The notes: a model not told the origin generated them from the letters alone. A stretch of DNA of 64,000 nucleotides from Methylobacterium sp. SyP6R (GCF_019216885.1 NZ_JAAQRC020000001.1:3268501-3332500), one strand, 5' to 3'; numbered from the stretch's first letter, positions 1 to 8,869 are shown. Program-made: numbers and translations.

Positions 1-18
1 ACCTGACGAACCGGATCC

Positions 19-321
19 ATGCGGCACCCTCTCGTGCGCGCCGCCGCGGCGGCGCTCCTCCTCCTCGCACCGGCCTCCGTCCAGGCGCAGGACTTCGGCC
101 GGCTGGAGGTCTTCCGGGTCGAGGGGCTGCCCCCGGGGGACACGCTCAGCATCCGCGAGGCACCGGACGCCGACTCGCCGGCCCTGGGCCAGGCCCCGCC
201 CCGCGGGCGCCTGCGCGGCTTCGGCTGCACCAACGACACCCCGAGCGGCCTGACCTGGTGCCGGGTGAAGCTCGGCCCCATCGTGGGCTGGGCGCGGCGG
301 CGGTATCTGACGCCGGAGTGA
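19..321 (+). CDS. Secreted small SH3-like domain protein
   Basis: This 100-residue protein begins with a basic start and an Ala/Leu-rich stretch typical of a Sec signal peptide, with likely cleavage after VQA near residue 23. The mature part is about 77 residues. It contains LSIREAPDADSPALG, the usual opening of a bacterial SH3 (SH3b) module, and ends in VGWARRRYL, which resembles the SH3b closing motif GW-x4-YL. Two cysteines in FGCTND and TWCRV could form a disulfide in the periplasm. The gene stands alone; 271 bp with a palindromic repeat separate it from the next gene. The domain call is inferred from pattern and the biological role is unknown. Cell-wall or peptide binding is the usual role of the domain. 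Confidence 0.7.
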   Translation: MRHPLVRAAAAALLLLAPASVQAQDFGRLEVFRVEGLPPGDTLSIREAPDADSPALGQAPPRGRLRGFGCTNDTPSGLTWCRVKLGPIVGWARRRYLTPE

Positions 322-411
322 CGTCGGTTGTCGTTCCCGGCCCGCCGGTTTACCTCCGGCTGACACGAAGGCGCGGGATACCCTCTCCCGTGTGTTCTTC
401 CGTTTACATGT

Positions 412-575
412 AGCGCGCCTCTCCTCCCCCCGGCGATCCCGGGCTTGCCCGGTATCGCTGCAAGTTGTGGGGAGGAGCCGGAGGTGGGGGTAGTGCCGCG
501 TAGAGCAGCGCGAGGCCTCTCCGGCACCACCCCCACCCCTAGCCCCTCCCCACAGGGGGGAGGGGAAGGCGCTCG
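412..575. repeat. Palindromic intergenic repeat, family A, copy 1
   Basis: The gene-free stretch 322-592 holds an inverted repeat. The left arm carries TGGGGAGGAG and GGTGGGGGTAGTGCCG; the right arm carries CGGCACCACCCCCACCCC and CCCCTCCCCACAGGGG. A further hairpin lies inside the left arm at 433-458: GCGAT-C-CCGGGC, loop TT, GCCCGG-T-ATCGC, which is eleven pairs and one mismatch. A second copy of the same family is at 15696-15820. No reading frame in it looks coding. Confidence 0.75.
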
Positions 576-592
576 TCTGACGAAGGACCCCC

Positions 593-1615
593 ATGAAAGC
601 CCTCCAGCTCTTCGGCGACCGCGACCTGCGCCTGACCGAGGTCCCCGACCCGGATGCCCCCGGCCCCGGCGAGGTGCAGATCCGGGTCCGCGCCGTCGGC
701 CTGAACTTCATCGACGTGTGGGGCTTTCGCGGCATGGCCTTCGCCAAGCGCAAACTGCCGCTCACCGTGGGGGCCGAGGCGGCCGGCGAGGTCGCGGCCC
801 TCGGCGAGGGCGTCGAGGGTCTCGAGGTCGGCGACAAGGTCGCGCCCTACGGTGCGCTGACCTGCGGCAAATGCCGCGCCTGCCGCGAGGGCCGCGACAA
901 CCTCTGCGAGGATGTCGGCGGCGTGCTCGGCTTCCACGTCGATGGCTTCGCCCGCGACTACGTCAACCTGCCGGCGCGCCTCGTCGTGCGGGTGCCCGAC
1001 AACGTCAGCTTCACCGACGCCGCCTGCGCGCCGATCGCCTTCGGCACCGTGCAGCACATGCTGTTCGACAACGCGAAGCTCGAGCCCGGCGAGACCATCC
1101 TGGTCCATGCCGGCGGATCGGGCATCGGCACCACCGCGATCAAGATGGCGAAGGCGATCGGCTGCACGGTGTTCACCACCGTCGGCGACGATGCCAAGGG
1201 CGAGAAGGCCAGGGCCCTCGGCGCCGACCACGTCATCAACTACCGGACCGAGCGCTTCGAGGGCGAGGTGCGCAAGGCCACCAAGCGCAAGGGCGTCGAC
1301 GTGGTCTTCGAGCATGTCGGGCCGGAGACCTGGAACGGCTCGCTCCTCTGCCTCAAGCGCGGCGGGCGGCTCGTCACCTGCGGGTCGACCTCGGGCGTCT
1401 CCACCACCATGAACCTGATGCAGCTGTTCCAGCAGCAATACCGCATCACCGGCTCGTTCGGCTGCCGCATCGCCAATATCCGCGACGCCCTCGACAAGAT
1501 GGCGGGCGGGATGAATCCGGTGATCGACACCGTGCTGCCGCTCGGCGATTTCGCGCAAGGCCTGGAGCGGCTCGAATCGCGCAAGGTGTTCGGCAAGATC
1601 CTGGTGACGCTCTAA
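593..1615 (+). CDS. Zinc-type NADPH:quinone oxidoreductase (MDR family)
   Basis: The 340-residue product is a full-length medium-chain dehydrogenase/reductase. The N-terminal GroES-like half includes RAVGLNFIDVW and a four-cysteine cluster, Cys91, Cys94, Cys97 and Cys105 (CGKCRAC then NLC), which matches the structural zinc lobe of zinc-type alcohol dehydrogenases. The Rossmann half has HAGGSGIGTTAIKMAK, the dinucleotide-binding turn. The residue usually occupied by the catalytic zinc cysteine is Asn in GLNFID, as in quinone reductases, so a zinc-independent quinone or enal reductase is more likely than an alcohol dehydrogenase. The substrate is not predictable. The start was chosen at the ATG that begins MKALQLFG, the normal start for the family. 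Confidence 0.85.
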   Translation: MKALQLFGDRDLRLTEVPDPDAPGPGEVQIRVRAVGLNFIDVWGFRGMAFAKRKLPLTVGAEAAGEVAALGEGVEGLEVGDKVAPYGALTCGKCRACREGRDNLCEDVGGVLGFHVDGFARDYVNLPARLVVRVPDNVSFTDAACAPIAFGTVQHMLFDNAKLEPGETILVHAGGSGIGTTAIKMAKAIGCTVFTTVGDDAKGEKARALGADHVINYRTERFEGEVRKATKRKGVDVVFEHVGPETWNGSLLCLKRGGRLVTCGSTSGVSTTMNLMQLFQQQYRITGSFGCRIANIRDALDKMAGGMNPVIDTVLPLGDFAQGLERLESRKVFGKILVTL

Positions 1616-1703
1616 AGGCCACGGTTGCACAGGAAGTGCGCGGGGACCGCCCGCGCGCCCTTGCGCAAACGCATCCGGCGCGAGAAGACGCGACGGGCAG
1701 GGC

Positions 1704-2783
1704 GTGACAATCCTGCGCGATACCGCCGCCTTGCCTGTTCTCTCGCCCGGATTGCTTCGTGAGATCGTCGTGCTGCGCCTGAAGCTGAGGCTCTACCGCG
1801 CCCTGTCCCGCCTCGCCGGCCTGCCGATGGTCTTCGTGGTCCGCGCGCTGTTCGCGCTCGCCCGCCTGCTCGGCCCGGCCCGCGCCGCGGCGGCGGGTGC
1901 GGCGATCGCCCGGGCGATCGGTCCCCGGCTGCCCTCGCACCGCACGGCTCTCAAGAACCTGCGCCAGTCCTTCCCCGAGAAGAGCGAGGCGGAGATCGCC
2001 GCCATCGCGCTCGGCTCCTGGGACAATCTCGGCCGGACCGGCGCCGAATACGCGCATCTCGCCGAGATCTTCGACTACGACCCCGCAGCGACGAAGGCCG
2101 GGCGGATCGAGGTCGAGGGCATCGAGCACTTCTTCGGTTTACGCGACGACGGCAAGCCGGGGCTGATCTTCTCGGCCCATCTCGGCAACTGGGAATTGCC
2201 GGCGATCTGCGCCGCCCGGTTCGGCCTGGAGGCGAGCGCGGTGTTCCGCCCGCCGAACAGCCCGGCGGCGGCGCAGCTGGTGCAGGAGGTCCGCCGCGCC
2301 ACCATGGGCGGCCTGACCGCCGCCGGGCCCGGCGCCGCCTTCAAGATGCAGGGCGTGGTCGAGCGCGGCGGCCATCTCGGCATGCTGGTCGACCAGCACT
2401 TCACCCGCGGGGTCGTGGTCGATTTCCTCGGGCACCCGGCCCTGGTGAACCCGCTCCTGGCCAAGCTCGCCCGGCACTACGACTGCCCGGTCCACGGGGT
2501 GCGGGTGATCCGGCTGCCCGGCGACCGGTTTCGCCTGGAGCTGACCCCGGCGCTGACCCTGCCGCGGGACGCGAGCGGCGCCGTCGACGTGCAGGGGGCG
2601 ATGCAGGCGATGACCGACGTGATCGCCGGATGGGTGCGCGAGCATCCGGAGCAGTGGCTGTGGATGCACCGGCGCTGGCGCCCGGCGATGCTGCCGAAGG
2701 TGCGGGTCCCGGCGCCGGCGGTCCAAGCCTCGAACGCCCAAGCCTCGAACGTCCAAGCCTCGAACGTCCAAGCCTCAAGCTAA
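1704..2783 (+). CDS. Lipid A lauroyl-type acyltransferase (LpxL/HtrB family)
   Basis: This 359-residue protein looks like a late lipid A acyltransferase, which moves an acyl chain from ACP to lipid A at the inner membrane. It has a hydrophobic region near residues 30-70, followed by LPSHRTALKNLRQSFP, a typical family segment. The catalytic H-x4-E motif is HLGNWE, with His159, and LVDQHFTRGVVVDFLG follows, the region that often reads DQ in this family. The start is a GTG. The C-terminus carries a short tail of four 15-bp in-frame repeats encoding VQASN-like units, beyond the normal end of the enzyme. The gene runs with the upstream reductase and the downstream DUF1223 gene but with no overlap, so an operon is possible and not shown. 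Confidence 0.85.
   Translation: MTILRDTAALPVLSPGLLREIVVLRLKLRLYRALSRLAGLPMVFVVRALFALARLLGPARAAAAGAAIARAIGPRLPSHRTALKNLRQSFPEKSEAEIAAIALGSWDNLGRTGAEYAHLAEIFDYDPAATKAGRIEVEGIEHFFGLRDDGKPGLIFSAHLGNWELPAICAARFGLEASAVFRPPNSPAAAQLVQEVRRATMGGLTAAGPGAAFKMQGVVERGGHLGMLVDQHFTRGVVVDFLGHPALVNPLLAKLARHYDCPVHGVRVIRLPGDRFRLELTPALTLPRDASGAVDVQGAMQAMTDVIAGWVREHPEQWLWMHRRWRPAMLPKVRVPAPAVQASNAQASNVQASNVQASS
2721..2780 (+). repeat. 15-bp tandem repeat, four units, in-frame
   Basis: Four adjacent copies of a unit close to GTCCAAGCCTCGAAC sit at 2721, 2736, 2751 and 2766, just before the stop codon of the acyltransferase gene. Units 1 and 3 are identical; units 2 and 4 differ by one to a few bases. The unit length is a multiple of three, so copy-number change would only lengthen or shorten the VQASN tail. 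Confidence 0.9.
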
Positions 2784-2823
2784 CGTGACTTCTCTCCGCG
2801 GTCCGGCCGGGTGTTGATGAGGC

Positions 2824-3573
2824 ATGACGCGCGTAGCCCTCCTCCGCCTGCTCGCCGGCTTCGGTCCGGCCTGGCTCGGCCTCCCCGGGCCGGCCTGCGC
2901 CGGTGAGGCGAACCCGCCGCGGGCGGTGGTCGAGCTGTTCACGAGCCAGGGCTGCTCCGCCTGTCCGCCGGCCGACCGGCTGGTGACCGAGCTGGCGCGC
3001 GATCCCGGCGTGATCGCCCTGACGCTGCCGGTCACCTACTGGGATTATCTCGGCTGGAAGGACACGCTCGCCAGCACCTCGTTCACCGCGCGCCAGCGCG
3101 CCTATGCGAGCATGCGCGGCGACCGGCAGGTCTTCACCCCGCAGGCGGTGGTGAACGGCGCCGCGACGGTGGTCGGCTCCGACCGGGCGGCCCTGGAACG
3201 CAGTATCCGCGACCCCGGCACCGCCGCGAGCCTGCCGGTCGCGATCCACAGCGAGGCGGATCCGCACCGCATCGTCATCGATGTCGGTCCGGCGCCGGAG
3301 GCCGGCCGCACGGCGGAAGTGTGGCTGCTGCCCGTCACCCGCGCCCGCGAGGTCGCGATCGGGCGGGGTGAGAATCGCGGCCGCACCGTCACCTACCGCA
3401 ACGTGGTGCGGGGCATGCACCATGTCGGTTCCTGGCACGGCGCCCCGGCTCGGTACGAGGTACCCCGCACCGCCCTCACCGAGGCCGACGCCGATTCCTA
3501 CGTCGTGGTGCTCCAGGCGGAGAATAACGGGCCGGGGCGCATCCTCGGGGCCGCCAGGGGGCCGGGCTTGTGA
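2824..3573 (+). CDS. DUF1223 thioredoxin-like periplasmic protein
   Basis: The 249-residue protein starts with a signal-like segment ending near ACA at residue 26. The mature part opens with VVELFTSQGCSACPPADRL, the signature of the DUF1223 family, a thioredoxin-fold group with a CxxC (CSAC) in the redox position. Further family landmarks are TYWDYLGWKDTLAS and YTPQ-like FTPQAVVNG. The activity is not established; the motif suggests a secreted thiol-disulfide or metal-binding role. It follows the acyltransferase by 40 bp on the same strand. The start ATG is preceded by a weak purine-rich stretch, so the exact N-terminus is less certain than the family. Confidence 0.85.
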   Translation: MTRVALLRLLAGFGPAWLGLPGPACAGEANPPRAVVELFTSQGCSACPPADRLVTELARDPGVIALTLPVTYWDYLGWKDTLASTSFTARQRAYASMRGDRQVFTPQAVVNGAATVVGSDRAALERSIRDPGTAASLPVAIHSEADPHRIVIDVGPAPEAGRTAEVWLLPVTRAREVAIGRGENRGRTVTYRNVVRGMHHVGSWHGAPARYEVPRTALTEADADSYVVVLQAENNGPGRILGAARGPGL

Positions 3574-3654
3574 GTGCCTGTTTGACTCGCCTGGCGAATT
3601 CGGTTCCATCCACGACCTCAACCTGAGGCGTCGGCGGTCGCAGATCGACTGATG

Positions 3655-3750
3655 TCGAAGGGGGCTCCAGGGATCTCGCCGATATCGGGAACCCTCCTTC
3701 GAGGCTCCCTGCGGTCGCACCTCAGGATGACGTCGTGAATTGGATGCGTG
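3655..3750. repeat. Partial copy of palindromic repeat, family C
   Basis: This stretch contains CCCTCCTTCGAGGCTCCC and GCACCTCAGGATGACGTCG. The same words occur in the full palindrome at 23213-23329 and in a short copy at 53105-53150. It lies between the DUF1223 gene and the next reductase. An ATG within it (3735) could extend that reductase by 17 residues, but those codons are repeat-derived. Confidence 0.7.
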
Positions 3751-3785
3751 ACGCCCACAGACGGCGCCGCCAGGAGGAGACGCGC

Positions 3786-4823
3786 GTGACCGGCCCGACC
3801 GACATTCCCGCCTATACGCTCCCGGACCGCAACCGCCGGGTGCTGCTCGCCCGCCGCCCCACGGGCATCCCGCAACCCGACGATTTCGGCCTCGACGCCG
3901 TCCCGGTGCCGGAGCCGGGCCCGGGCGAGATCCTGGTGCGCAACCTCTACCTCTCGGTCGATCCGGCCCAGCGCGGCTGGGCCAGCGCCGAGGCCAACTA
4001 TTCCCAGCCCGTGCCCCTCGGCGGGCCGATGCGGGCGCTGGCGGTGGGCGTCGTGGTCCGCTCGAACAGTCCGGAGGTGGCCGAGGGCGCGTTCCTGTAC
4101 GGCTGGTTCGGCTGGCAGGATTACGCCGCGGTCCCGGTCTCGGCGATCTTCCGGCGCTGCCGGGAGGCGGTGCCGCTCTCGGCCCATGCCGGGCTTCTCG
4201 GCCTCAACGGGCTCACCGCCCATCTCGGGCTGACCGAGCTCGGCCGGCCGCGGCCGGGGGAGACGGTGCTGGTCTCGACCGCCGCGGGCGCCGTCGGCAG
4301 CCTCGTCGGCCAGATCGCCCGCAACCTCGGCTGCCGCCCCCTCGGTCTCACCGGGGACGATGCCAAGGTCGCCCGCTGCCGCGAGGCCTACGGCTACGAA
4401 GCCGCCTGGAACTACCGTACGGAGGAGTGGAGCGCGGCTCTCGCCCGGGAGGCGCCGGAGGGGGTGAACGTCTATTTCGACAATGTCGGCGGGCCGATCC
4501 TCGATACGGCCTTGCGGCGGATGGCCGTCGGTGGCCGGATCGTCCAGTGCGGCACCGCCTCGGTGGCGAGCTGGACCGAGACGCCGACCGGCCCCCGTGT
4601 CGAGCGCGAGATCCTGACCCGGCGCCTCGTCTGGAGCGGCTTCGTGGTGCTCGACCACAAGGCGCGGTTCGAGGCGGCGATCGCGGATCTCGCCGGCTGG
4701 TACGCGGAGGGGCGCATCGCCCTCGACGAGGACATCTCCGAGGGCATCGAAGCCGCCCCCGGCGCGATCGCCTCGCTCTACCGCGGCGAGAACCGGGGCA
4801 AGCGCCTGATCTACGTCGGATAG
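3786..4823 (+). CDS. NADP-dependent oxidoreductase, PTGR/CurA-type MDR
   Basis: The protein has about 345 residues and belongs to the zinc-independent medium-chain reductases related to prostaglandin reductase and curcumin reductase CurA. Landmarks are NRRVLLARRPTG at the start, LYLSVDPAQRGW, GLNGLTAHLGL, STAAGAVGSLVGQIAR as the NADP-binding turn, and VYFDNVGGPILDTALRRM. The family reduces the double bond of alpha,beta-unsaturated carbonyls; the substrate here is unknown. The GTG at 3786 was chosen because AGGAGG lies just upstream at the right distance. The alternative ATG at 3735 adds 17 arginine-rich residues encoded by a repeat element. The gene converges with the aminopeptidase gene, with only 4 bp between them. 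Confidence 0.87.
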   Translation: MTGPTDIPAYTLPDRNRRVLLARRPTGIPQPDDFGLDAVPVPEPGPGEILVRNLYLSVDPAQRGWASAEANYSQPVPLGGPMRALAVGVVVRSNSPEVAEGAFLYGWFGWQDYAAVPVSAIFRRCREAVPLSAHAGLLGLNGLTAHLGLTELGRPRPGETVLVSTAAGAVGSLVGQIARNLGCRPLGLTGDDAKVARCREAYGYEAAWNYRTEEWSAALAREAPEGVNVYFDNVGGPILDTALRRMAVGGRIVQCGTASVASWTETPTGPRVEREILTRRLVWSGFVVLDHKARFEAAIADLAGWYAEGRIALDEDISEGIEAAPGAIASLYRGENRGKRLIYVG

Positions 4824-4827
4824 CGGG

Positions 4828-6072
4828 TCAGTCGACCCACTCGCCCCGGCGCATCAGCGGCTCGGACCGGCCGTCCGGCGTGATACCATCCACGTCGACC
4901 TCGTCCGAGCCGATCATCCAGTCGATGTGGATCAGGCTGCGGTTGGCACCGCGCTCGGCGAGGTCCTGCTCGCTGAGGCCCGCGCCGCCGTTGAGGAAGC
5001 ACTTGCTGTAGGCCTGGCCCAAGGCGATGTGGCTCGCGGCGTTCTCGTCGTAGAGGGTGTTGCAGAACAGGAGCCCCGAGGCCGAGATCGGCGAGGAGGC
5101 CGGCACCAGGGCGACCTCGCCGAGGCGGCGCGCGCCCTCGTCGGTGTCGATCACCTTGGCCAGCACGTCGGCCCCGGTGCGGGCCCGCGACTCGACGATG
5201 CGGCCCTCCTCGAAGCGCACCGCGATCCCGTCGATCAGGGTGCCCTGGTAGGAGAGGGGCTTCGTCGCGCTGACATGGCCCTGCACCCGCATCTTGTGGG
5301 GCGTGGTGAAGACTTCCTCGGTCGGGATGTTGGCGTTGCAGACGATGCCGTTCTTCGCCGTGGTGGCGCCGCCGCACCATTCGTGGTCGTCGGCGAGGCC
5401 GACGGTCAGATCGGTGCCGGGCCCGCGGAAATGCAGGGCGGCGTAGCGGCGGGCGTTGAGGGAGGCCGTGCGGTCGCTGAGTGCCCGATTGTGCGCCTCC
5501 CAGGCGCCGACCGGATCCGGCCCGTCGACCCGCGAGGCGGCAAAGATCGCGTCCCACAGCCGGGCGACCGCTTGATCCTCCGGCAGATCCGGGAACACCG
5601 TGCGGGCCCAGGCCGGATTCGCCGCCGAGACGATGGTCCAGTTGGTGGCGAAGTTGGCGATCTGCTCGAGCGCCGGCATGTAGGCCTTGGACCGGGCGCG
5701 GTTGGCGCGCGCCACCTTGTCCGGGTCCTGGCCGGCAAGGAGCGACGGGTCGTCGCCCGAGATGGCGAGCCGCGCGGCACCGCTGCGATAGGCCTGCGCC
5801 ATGCCCTCGTAGAGCCAGCCGGCCGCCTTGTCGAAGGCGTCGTCGTGGCCGTTCTCGAAGCGCGCCAGCGTCGCCTGGTCGTCGGAGAGCAGGGTCGTCA
5901 CCACCGAGGCACCGGCCTTGTAGGCCTGGACGGTGATGCGGCGGGCCAGCGGCAGCGCCTCCAGGGGCGCCGTCATCACCAGTTCCTGCCCGGGCTGGAG
6001 CCCGAGCCCGACCCTCACGGCGACCTCGGCGAGCCGGTCGAGGCGGGCGTCGAAGTCAGGGGTGTTCGTCAT
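4828..6072 (-). CDS. M29-family aminopeptidase (AmpS/thermophilic aminopeptidase type)
   Basis: The protein has 414 residues from the ATG at 6072, the usual length for M29 metallo-aminopeptidases. Recognised segments are LAEVAVRVGLGLQPGQELV near the N-terminus, NIPTEEVFTTPHK, the characteristic metal-ligand region with its Glu and His, and GANRSLIHIDWMIGS near the C-terminus. These enzymes remove N-terminal residues in the cytoplasm using two metal ions. A longer frame to 6126 exists, but its extra 18 residues are not family-like and an AGAGGTAA box precedes 6072. The gene is probably monocistronic. Confidence 0.9.
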   Translation of the reverse strand: MTNTPDFDARLDRLAEVAVRVGLGLQPGQELVMTAPLEALPLARRITVQAYKAGASVVTTLLSDDQATLARFENGHDDAFDKAAGWLYEGMAQAYRSGAARLAISGDDPSLLAGQDPDKVARANRARSKAYMPALEQIANFATNWTIVSAANPAWARTVFPDLPEDQAVARLWDAIFAASRVDGPDPVGAWEAHNRALSDRTASLNARRYAALHFRGPGTDLTVGLADDHEWCGGATTAKNGIVCNANIPTEEVFTTPHKMRVQGHVSATKPLSYQGTLIDGIAVRFEEGRIVESRARTGADVLAKVIDTDEGARRLGEVALVPASSPISASGLLFCNTLYDENAASHIALGQAYSKCFLNGGAGLSEQDLAERGANRSLIHIDWMIGSDEVDVDGITPDGRSEPLMRRGEWVD

Positions 6073-6203
6073 GGATGCGGTTACCTCTGGTTCGCACGTG
6101 GTCGGCGCGGTGAGGCCAAGCGCCATTCGATGTCGGGCGATTCGACGCGCCTTCCGGCATTGTCGATCCTATCCGCGACCTCATCCGGTCGGAGTGTGGG
6201 ATC

Positions 6204-6515
6204 TCACCCCACCCGCGTCCAGGCGATGCCGCCCAGATCCTCCCGGAAGGCGAAGCGGGCGAGGTGCTCGGCCACCACGCCCTGCATCCGGGTCAACGCC
6301 TCCAGGTCCGGCGCCTCGACCCGCAGGGTCAGGCCCTCCGGGTCGGCCTCCGCCGTGAAGCGGCGGTCCTCCCCGAACGGCACCACGCCGCGCTCCGGCG
6401 TGAAGGTCGTGTCGGGGAACTTGTGGCTCCAGTGCTTGCACAGCTGAGTCAGGTAGCGGCTGCCGTTCGCCGTCTCGACGCGGGCTTGCGCCGCCAGGAT
6501 CACGGGCTCGCTCAT
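6204..6515 (-). CDS. DUF2218 domain protein
   Basis: This 103-residue protein matches the DUF2218 family in length and layout. It has ARVETANGSRYLTQLCKHWSHKF near the N-terminus, with the conserved Cys-Lys-His-Trp-x-His cluster, then FTPERGVVPFG and a C-terminal LGGIAW-like segment. The cluster could bind metal, but the function of the family is unknown. Its start codon overlaps the stop of the preceding CoxL-like gene by 4 bp (ATGA), so the two are very likely co-translated. In other bacteria the family often sits by iron-uptake genes; none are seen here. Confidence 0.85.
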   Translation of the reverse strand: MSEPVILAAQARVETANGSRYLTQLCKHWSHKFPDTTFTPERGVVPFGEDRRFTAEADPEGLTLRVEAPDLEALTRMQGVVAEHLARFAFREDLGGIAWTRVG

Positions 6516-8869
6516 GCGGCCGTCTCCGCGTCCCGCAAGGCCGACCAGATCGCCTGCGGCGTCGCCGGCATGTTGATGTGGCGGATGCCGCGGGGGCGCA
6601 GGGCATCGACGAGGGCGTTCATCACGGAGGGCAGCGAGCCGGCGCAGCCCGCCTCGCCGCAGCCCTTCACCCCGAGCGGGTTGGTGGTGGCGGGCACCGC
6701 GTGGCTCTCGAAGCTCATCGGCGGCGCGTCGGAGGCCCGTGGCAGGCAGTAATCCATGAACGAGCCGGTCACGAGCTGGCCCTGCTCGTCATAGGCCGTG
6801 CGCTCCATCAGCGCCTGGCCGATGCCCTGGACCACGCCGCCATGGAGCTGGCCCTCGACCAGCATCGGATTCACCAGCGTGCCGAAATCGTTGACCGTGG
6901 TGTAGCGCACCACCGTGGCCACACCGGTCTCGGGGTCCACCTCGACCTCGGCGACGTGGCAGCCGTTGGGGAAGGCCGAGGGCGATTCCTTGTGGGTATG
7001 GGCGACGTCGAGGCTTTTCGGCGCCGATGGGTCGGGCAGGCCGGCCCGCACCTTGGCGGCCAGCTCCAGGAGGCCGATGCCCCGATCGGTGCCCGCGATG
7101 GTGAAGCGGCCGTCGCGGAACTCGATGTCGGCAGGCCCGGCCTCCAGTACCGAGGCCGCCGCCTCGCGGCCCTTGGTGATGACGAGGTCGCCGGCCTCGA
7201 CGAGCGCCGTGCCGCTCGCCATCAGCGATTTCGAGCCGCCGGTGCCGCCACCCGCAATGAGCTGGTCGCTGTCGCCCTGGAGCAGGCGGACGCGGTCGAG
7301 GGGAATGCCGAGGCGGTCGTGCAGCACCTGGGCGAACGGCGTCAGGTGGCCCTGGCCGTAATCGAGGGTGCCGGTGACGATCGTCACCGTGCCGTCGGCC
7401 TCGAAGCGGATGCCGCCCATCTCGTTGGTCGGCGGCGCGGTGATCTCGAGATAGTCGCCGATGCCGATGCCGCGAAGCTTGCCCCTGGCCTCGCTCTCGG
7501 CACGTCTCGCGGCGAACCCGTCCCAGTCGGCGGCATTCAGCGCCCGGTCGAGCACGGCCGGGAAGTCGCCGCTGTCGTAGGTGAGGCCGGACGGCGCCTT
7601 GTAGGGCATGTCGGCCGGGCGGATGTGGTTGCGGCGGCGCAAGTCCACCCGGTCGAGGTTCATCTCCGCGGCGGCGGTGTCGATCAGGCGCTCGATGAAG
7701 TAGTTGCCCTCGGGCCGGCCGGCACCCCGGTAGGCGCCGATCGGCGTGGTGTTGGTGAACAGGCACTCCACCGCCACGTCGTAGACGGGGGTGCGGTATA
7801 CGCCGACCATGTTGCGGGCGATGTTGACCGTCTGGAACAAGGGCGAGAGCGGGTTGAGATAGGCGCCCATATTGGCGCGGCCCTTGACCCGGAAGGCCAG
7901 GAAGTTGCCCTCCGCATCGAGCGCGAGTTCCGCCGTCACCGCGACGTCGCGGCCGTGATGGTCGGAGAGGAAACTCTCGGAGCGCAGGTCGGTCCACTTC
8001 ACGGGCCGGCCGAGGCGCTTGGCGGCCACCAGCAGCGGCAGGTATTCGGGATAGACCGGCGCCTTCATGCCGAAGGAGCCGCCGACATTGCCGGTGAGCA
8101 CCCGCACCTTGTCGCGGGGCAGCCTCAACACGCCCTCGGCGAGGGAGTTGCGCAGGCCGAACACGCCCTGCGAGCCGACATGCAGGGTGAAGCGGCCCTC
8201 TGCCCGATCGTGGACGCCGATGGCCGAGCGCGGCTCCATCGGGTTGATGACGAGGCGGTTGTTGAGGAGATCGAGGGAGGCGACATGCGCCGCCCGCGCG
8301 AAGGCGGCCTCGGTTGCCGTCTGGTCGCCGGTGCGGAAATCCAGCGCCAGGTTGCCGGAGGCGTCGTCGTGGAGGAGGGGGGCGCCCTCGGCGGCGGCTT
8401 CGTCGGGCGTGGTCACGACGCCCAAATCCTCGATGTCGAGCACCACGGCCTCCGCCGCGTCGCGGGCCTCGGCCAGGGTCTCGGCCACCACCAGGGCGAC
8501 AGGCTCGCCGACATAGCGCACCTTGCCGATGCTGAGCGAGGGATGGTCCGGCTTGCGCATCGGCGTGCCGTCCTGATTCTTGAACGGCAGGCCGTTGCCG
8601 ATCGTCCCGTAGCCGTCGAGGTCGGCGGCGGTGATCACCGCGAGCACGCCCGGCATCGCGAGCGCCGCCTCGGCATCGAGGCCGCGCAAGGACCCGTGGG
8701 CGACCGGGCTCCTCACGAACACGCCGTAGGCCTGGCCGTCCAGGGCGAGATCGTCGGTATAGCGGCCCTCGCCCCGCACCAGGACGGGATCCTCGGCCCG
8801 CGGCACCGGCTGGCCGATGCCGAATTTCTGCGGAGTGGCGAAGTCGCGGGCGTCGGGACGGGCGTTCAT
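6512..8869 (-). CDS. CoxL-like molybdopterin-binding oxidoreductase subunit
   Basis: This 785-residue protein is a full-length large subunit of the xanthine oxidase/CO dehydrogenase superfamily. It has GIGQPVPRAEDPVLVRGEGRY at the start, the cofactor motif GGSFGMK, and IGAYRGAGRPEG in the active-site loop. AYRGAGR is the form usually called form II or CoxL-like, whereas proven CO dehydrogenases carry AYxCSFR, so CO is unlikely to be the substrate. The small 2Fe-2S and medium FAD subunits that normally accompany it are absent on both sides. The downstream partner is a DUF2218 gene overlapping by 4 bp. It might oxidise an aldehyde or N-heterocycle, or borrow subunits encoded elsewhere. Confidence 0.88.
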   Translation of the reverse strand: MNARPDARDFATPQKFGIGQPVPRAEDPVLVRGEGRYTDDLALDGQAYGVFVRSPVAHGSLRGLDAEAALAMPGVLAVITAADLDGYGTIGNGLPFKNQDGTPMRKPDHPSLSIGKVRYVGEPVALVVAETLAEARDAAEAVVLDIEDLGVVTTPDEAAAEGAPLLHDDASGNLALDFRTGDQTATEAAFARAAHVASLDLLNNRLVINPMEPRSAIGVHDRAEGRFTLHVGSQGVFGLRNSLAEGVLRLPRDKVRVLTGNVGGSFGMKAPVYPEYLPLLVAAKRLGRPVKWTDLRSESFLSDHHGRDVAVTAELALDAEGNFLAFRVKGRANMGAYLNPLSPLFQTVNIARNMVGVYRTPVYDVAVECLFTNTTPIGAYRGAGRPEGNYFIERLIDTAAAEMNLDRVDLRRRNHIRPADMPYKAPSGLTYDSGDFPAVLDRALNAADWDGFAARRAESEARGKLRGIGIGDYLEITAPPTNEMGGIRFEADGTVTIVTGTLDYGQGHLTPFAQVLHDRLGIPLDRVRLLQGDSDQLIAGGGTGGSKSLMASGTALVEAGDLVITKGREAAASVLEAGPADIEFRDGRFTIAGTDRGIGLLELAAKVRAGLPDPSAPKSLDVAHTHKESPSAFPNGCHVAEVEVDPETGVATVVRYTTVNDFGTLVNPMLVEGQLHGGVVQGIGQALMERTAYDEQGQLVTGSFMDYCLPRASDAPPMSFESHAVPATTNPLGVKGCGEAGCAGSLPSVMNALVDALRPRGIRHINMPATPQAIWSALRDAETAA

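Noticed and set aside
6512..8869. Aerobic CO dehydrogenase operon
   Set aside because: The active-site loop is AYRGAGR, not AYxCSFR, and the other two subunits are absent.
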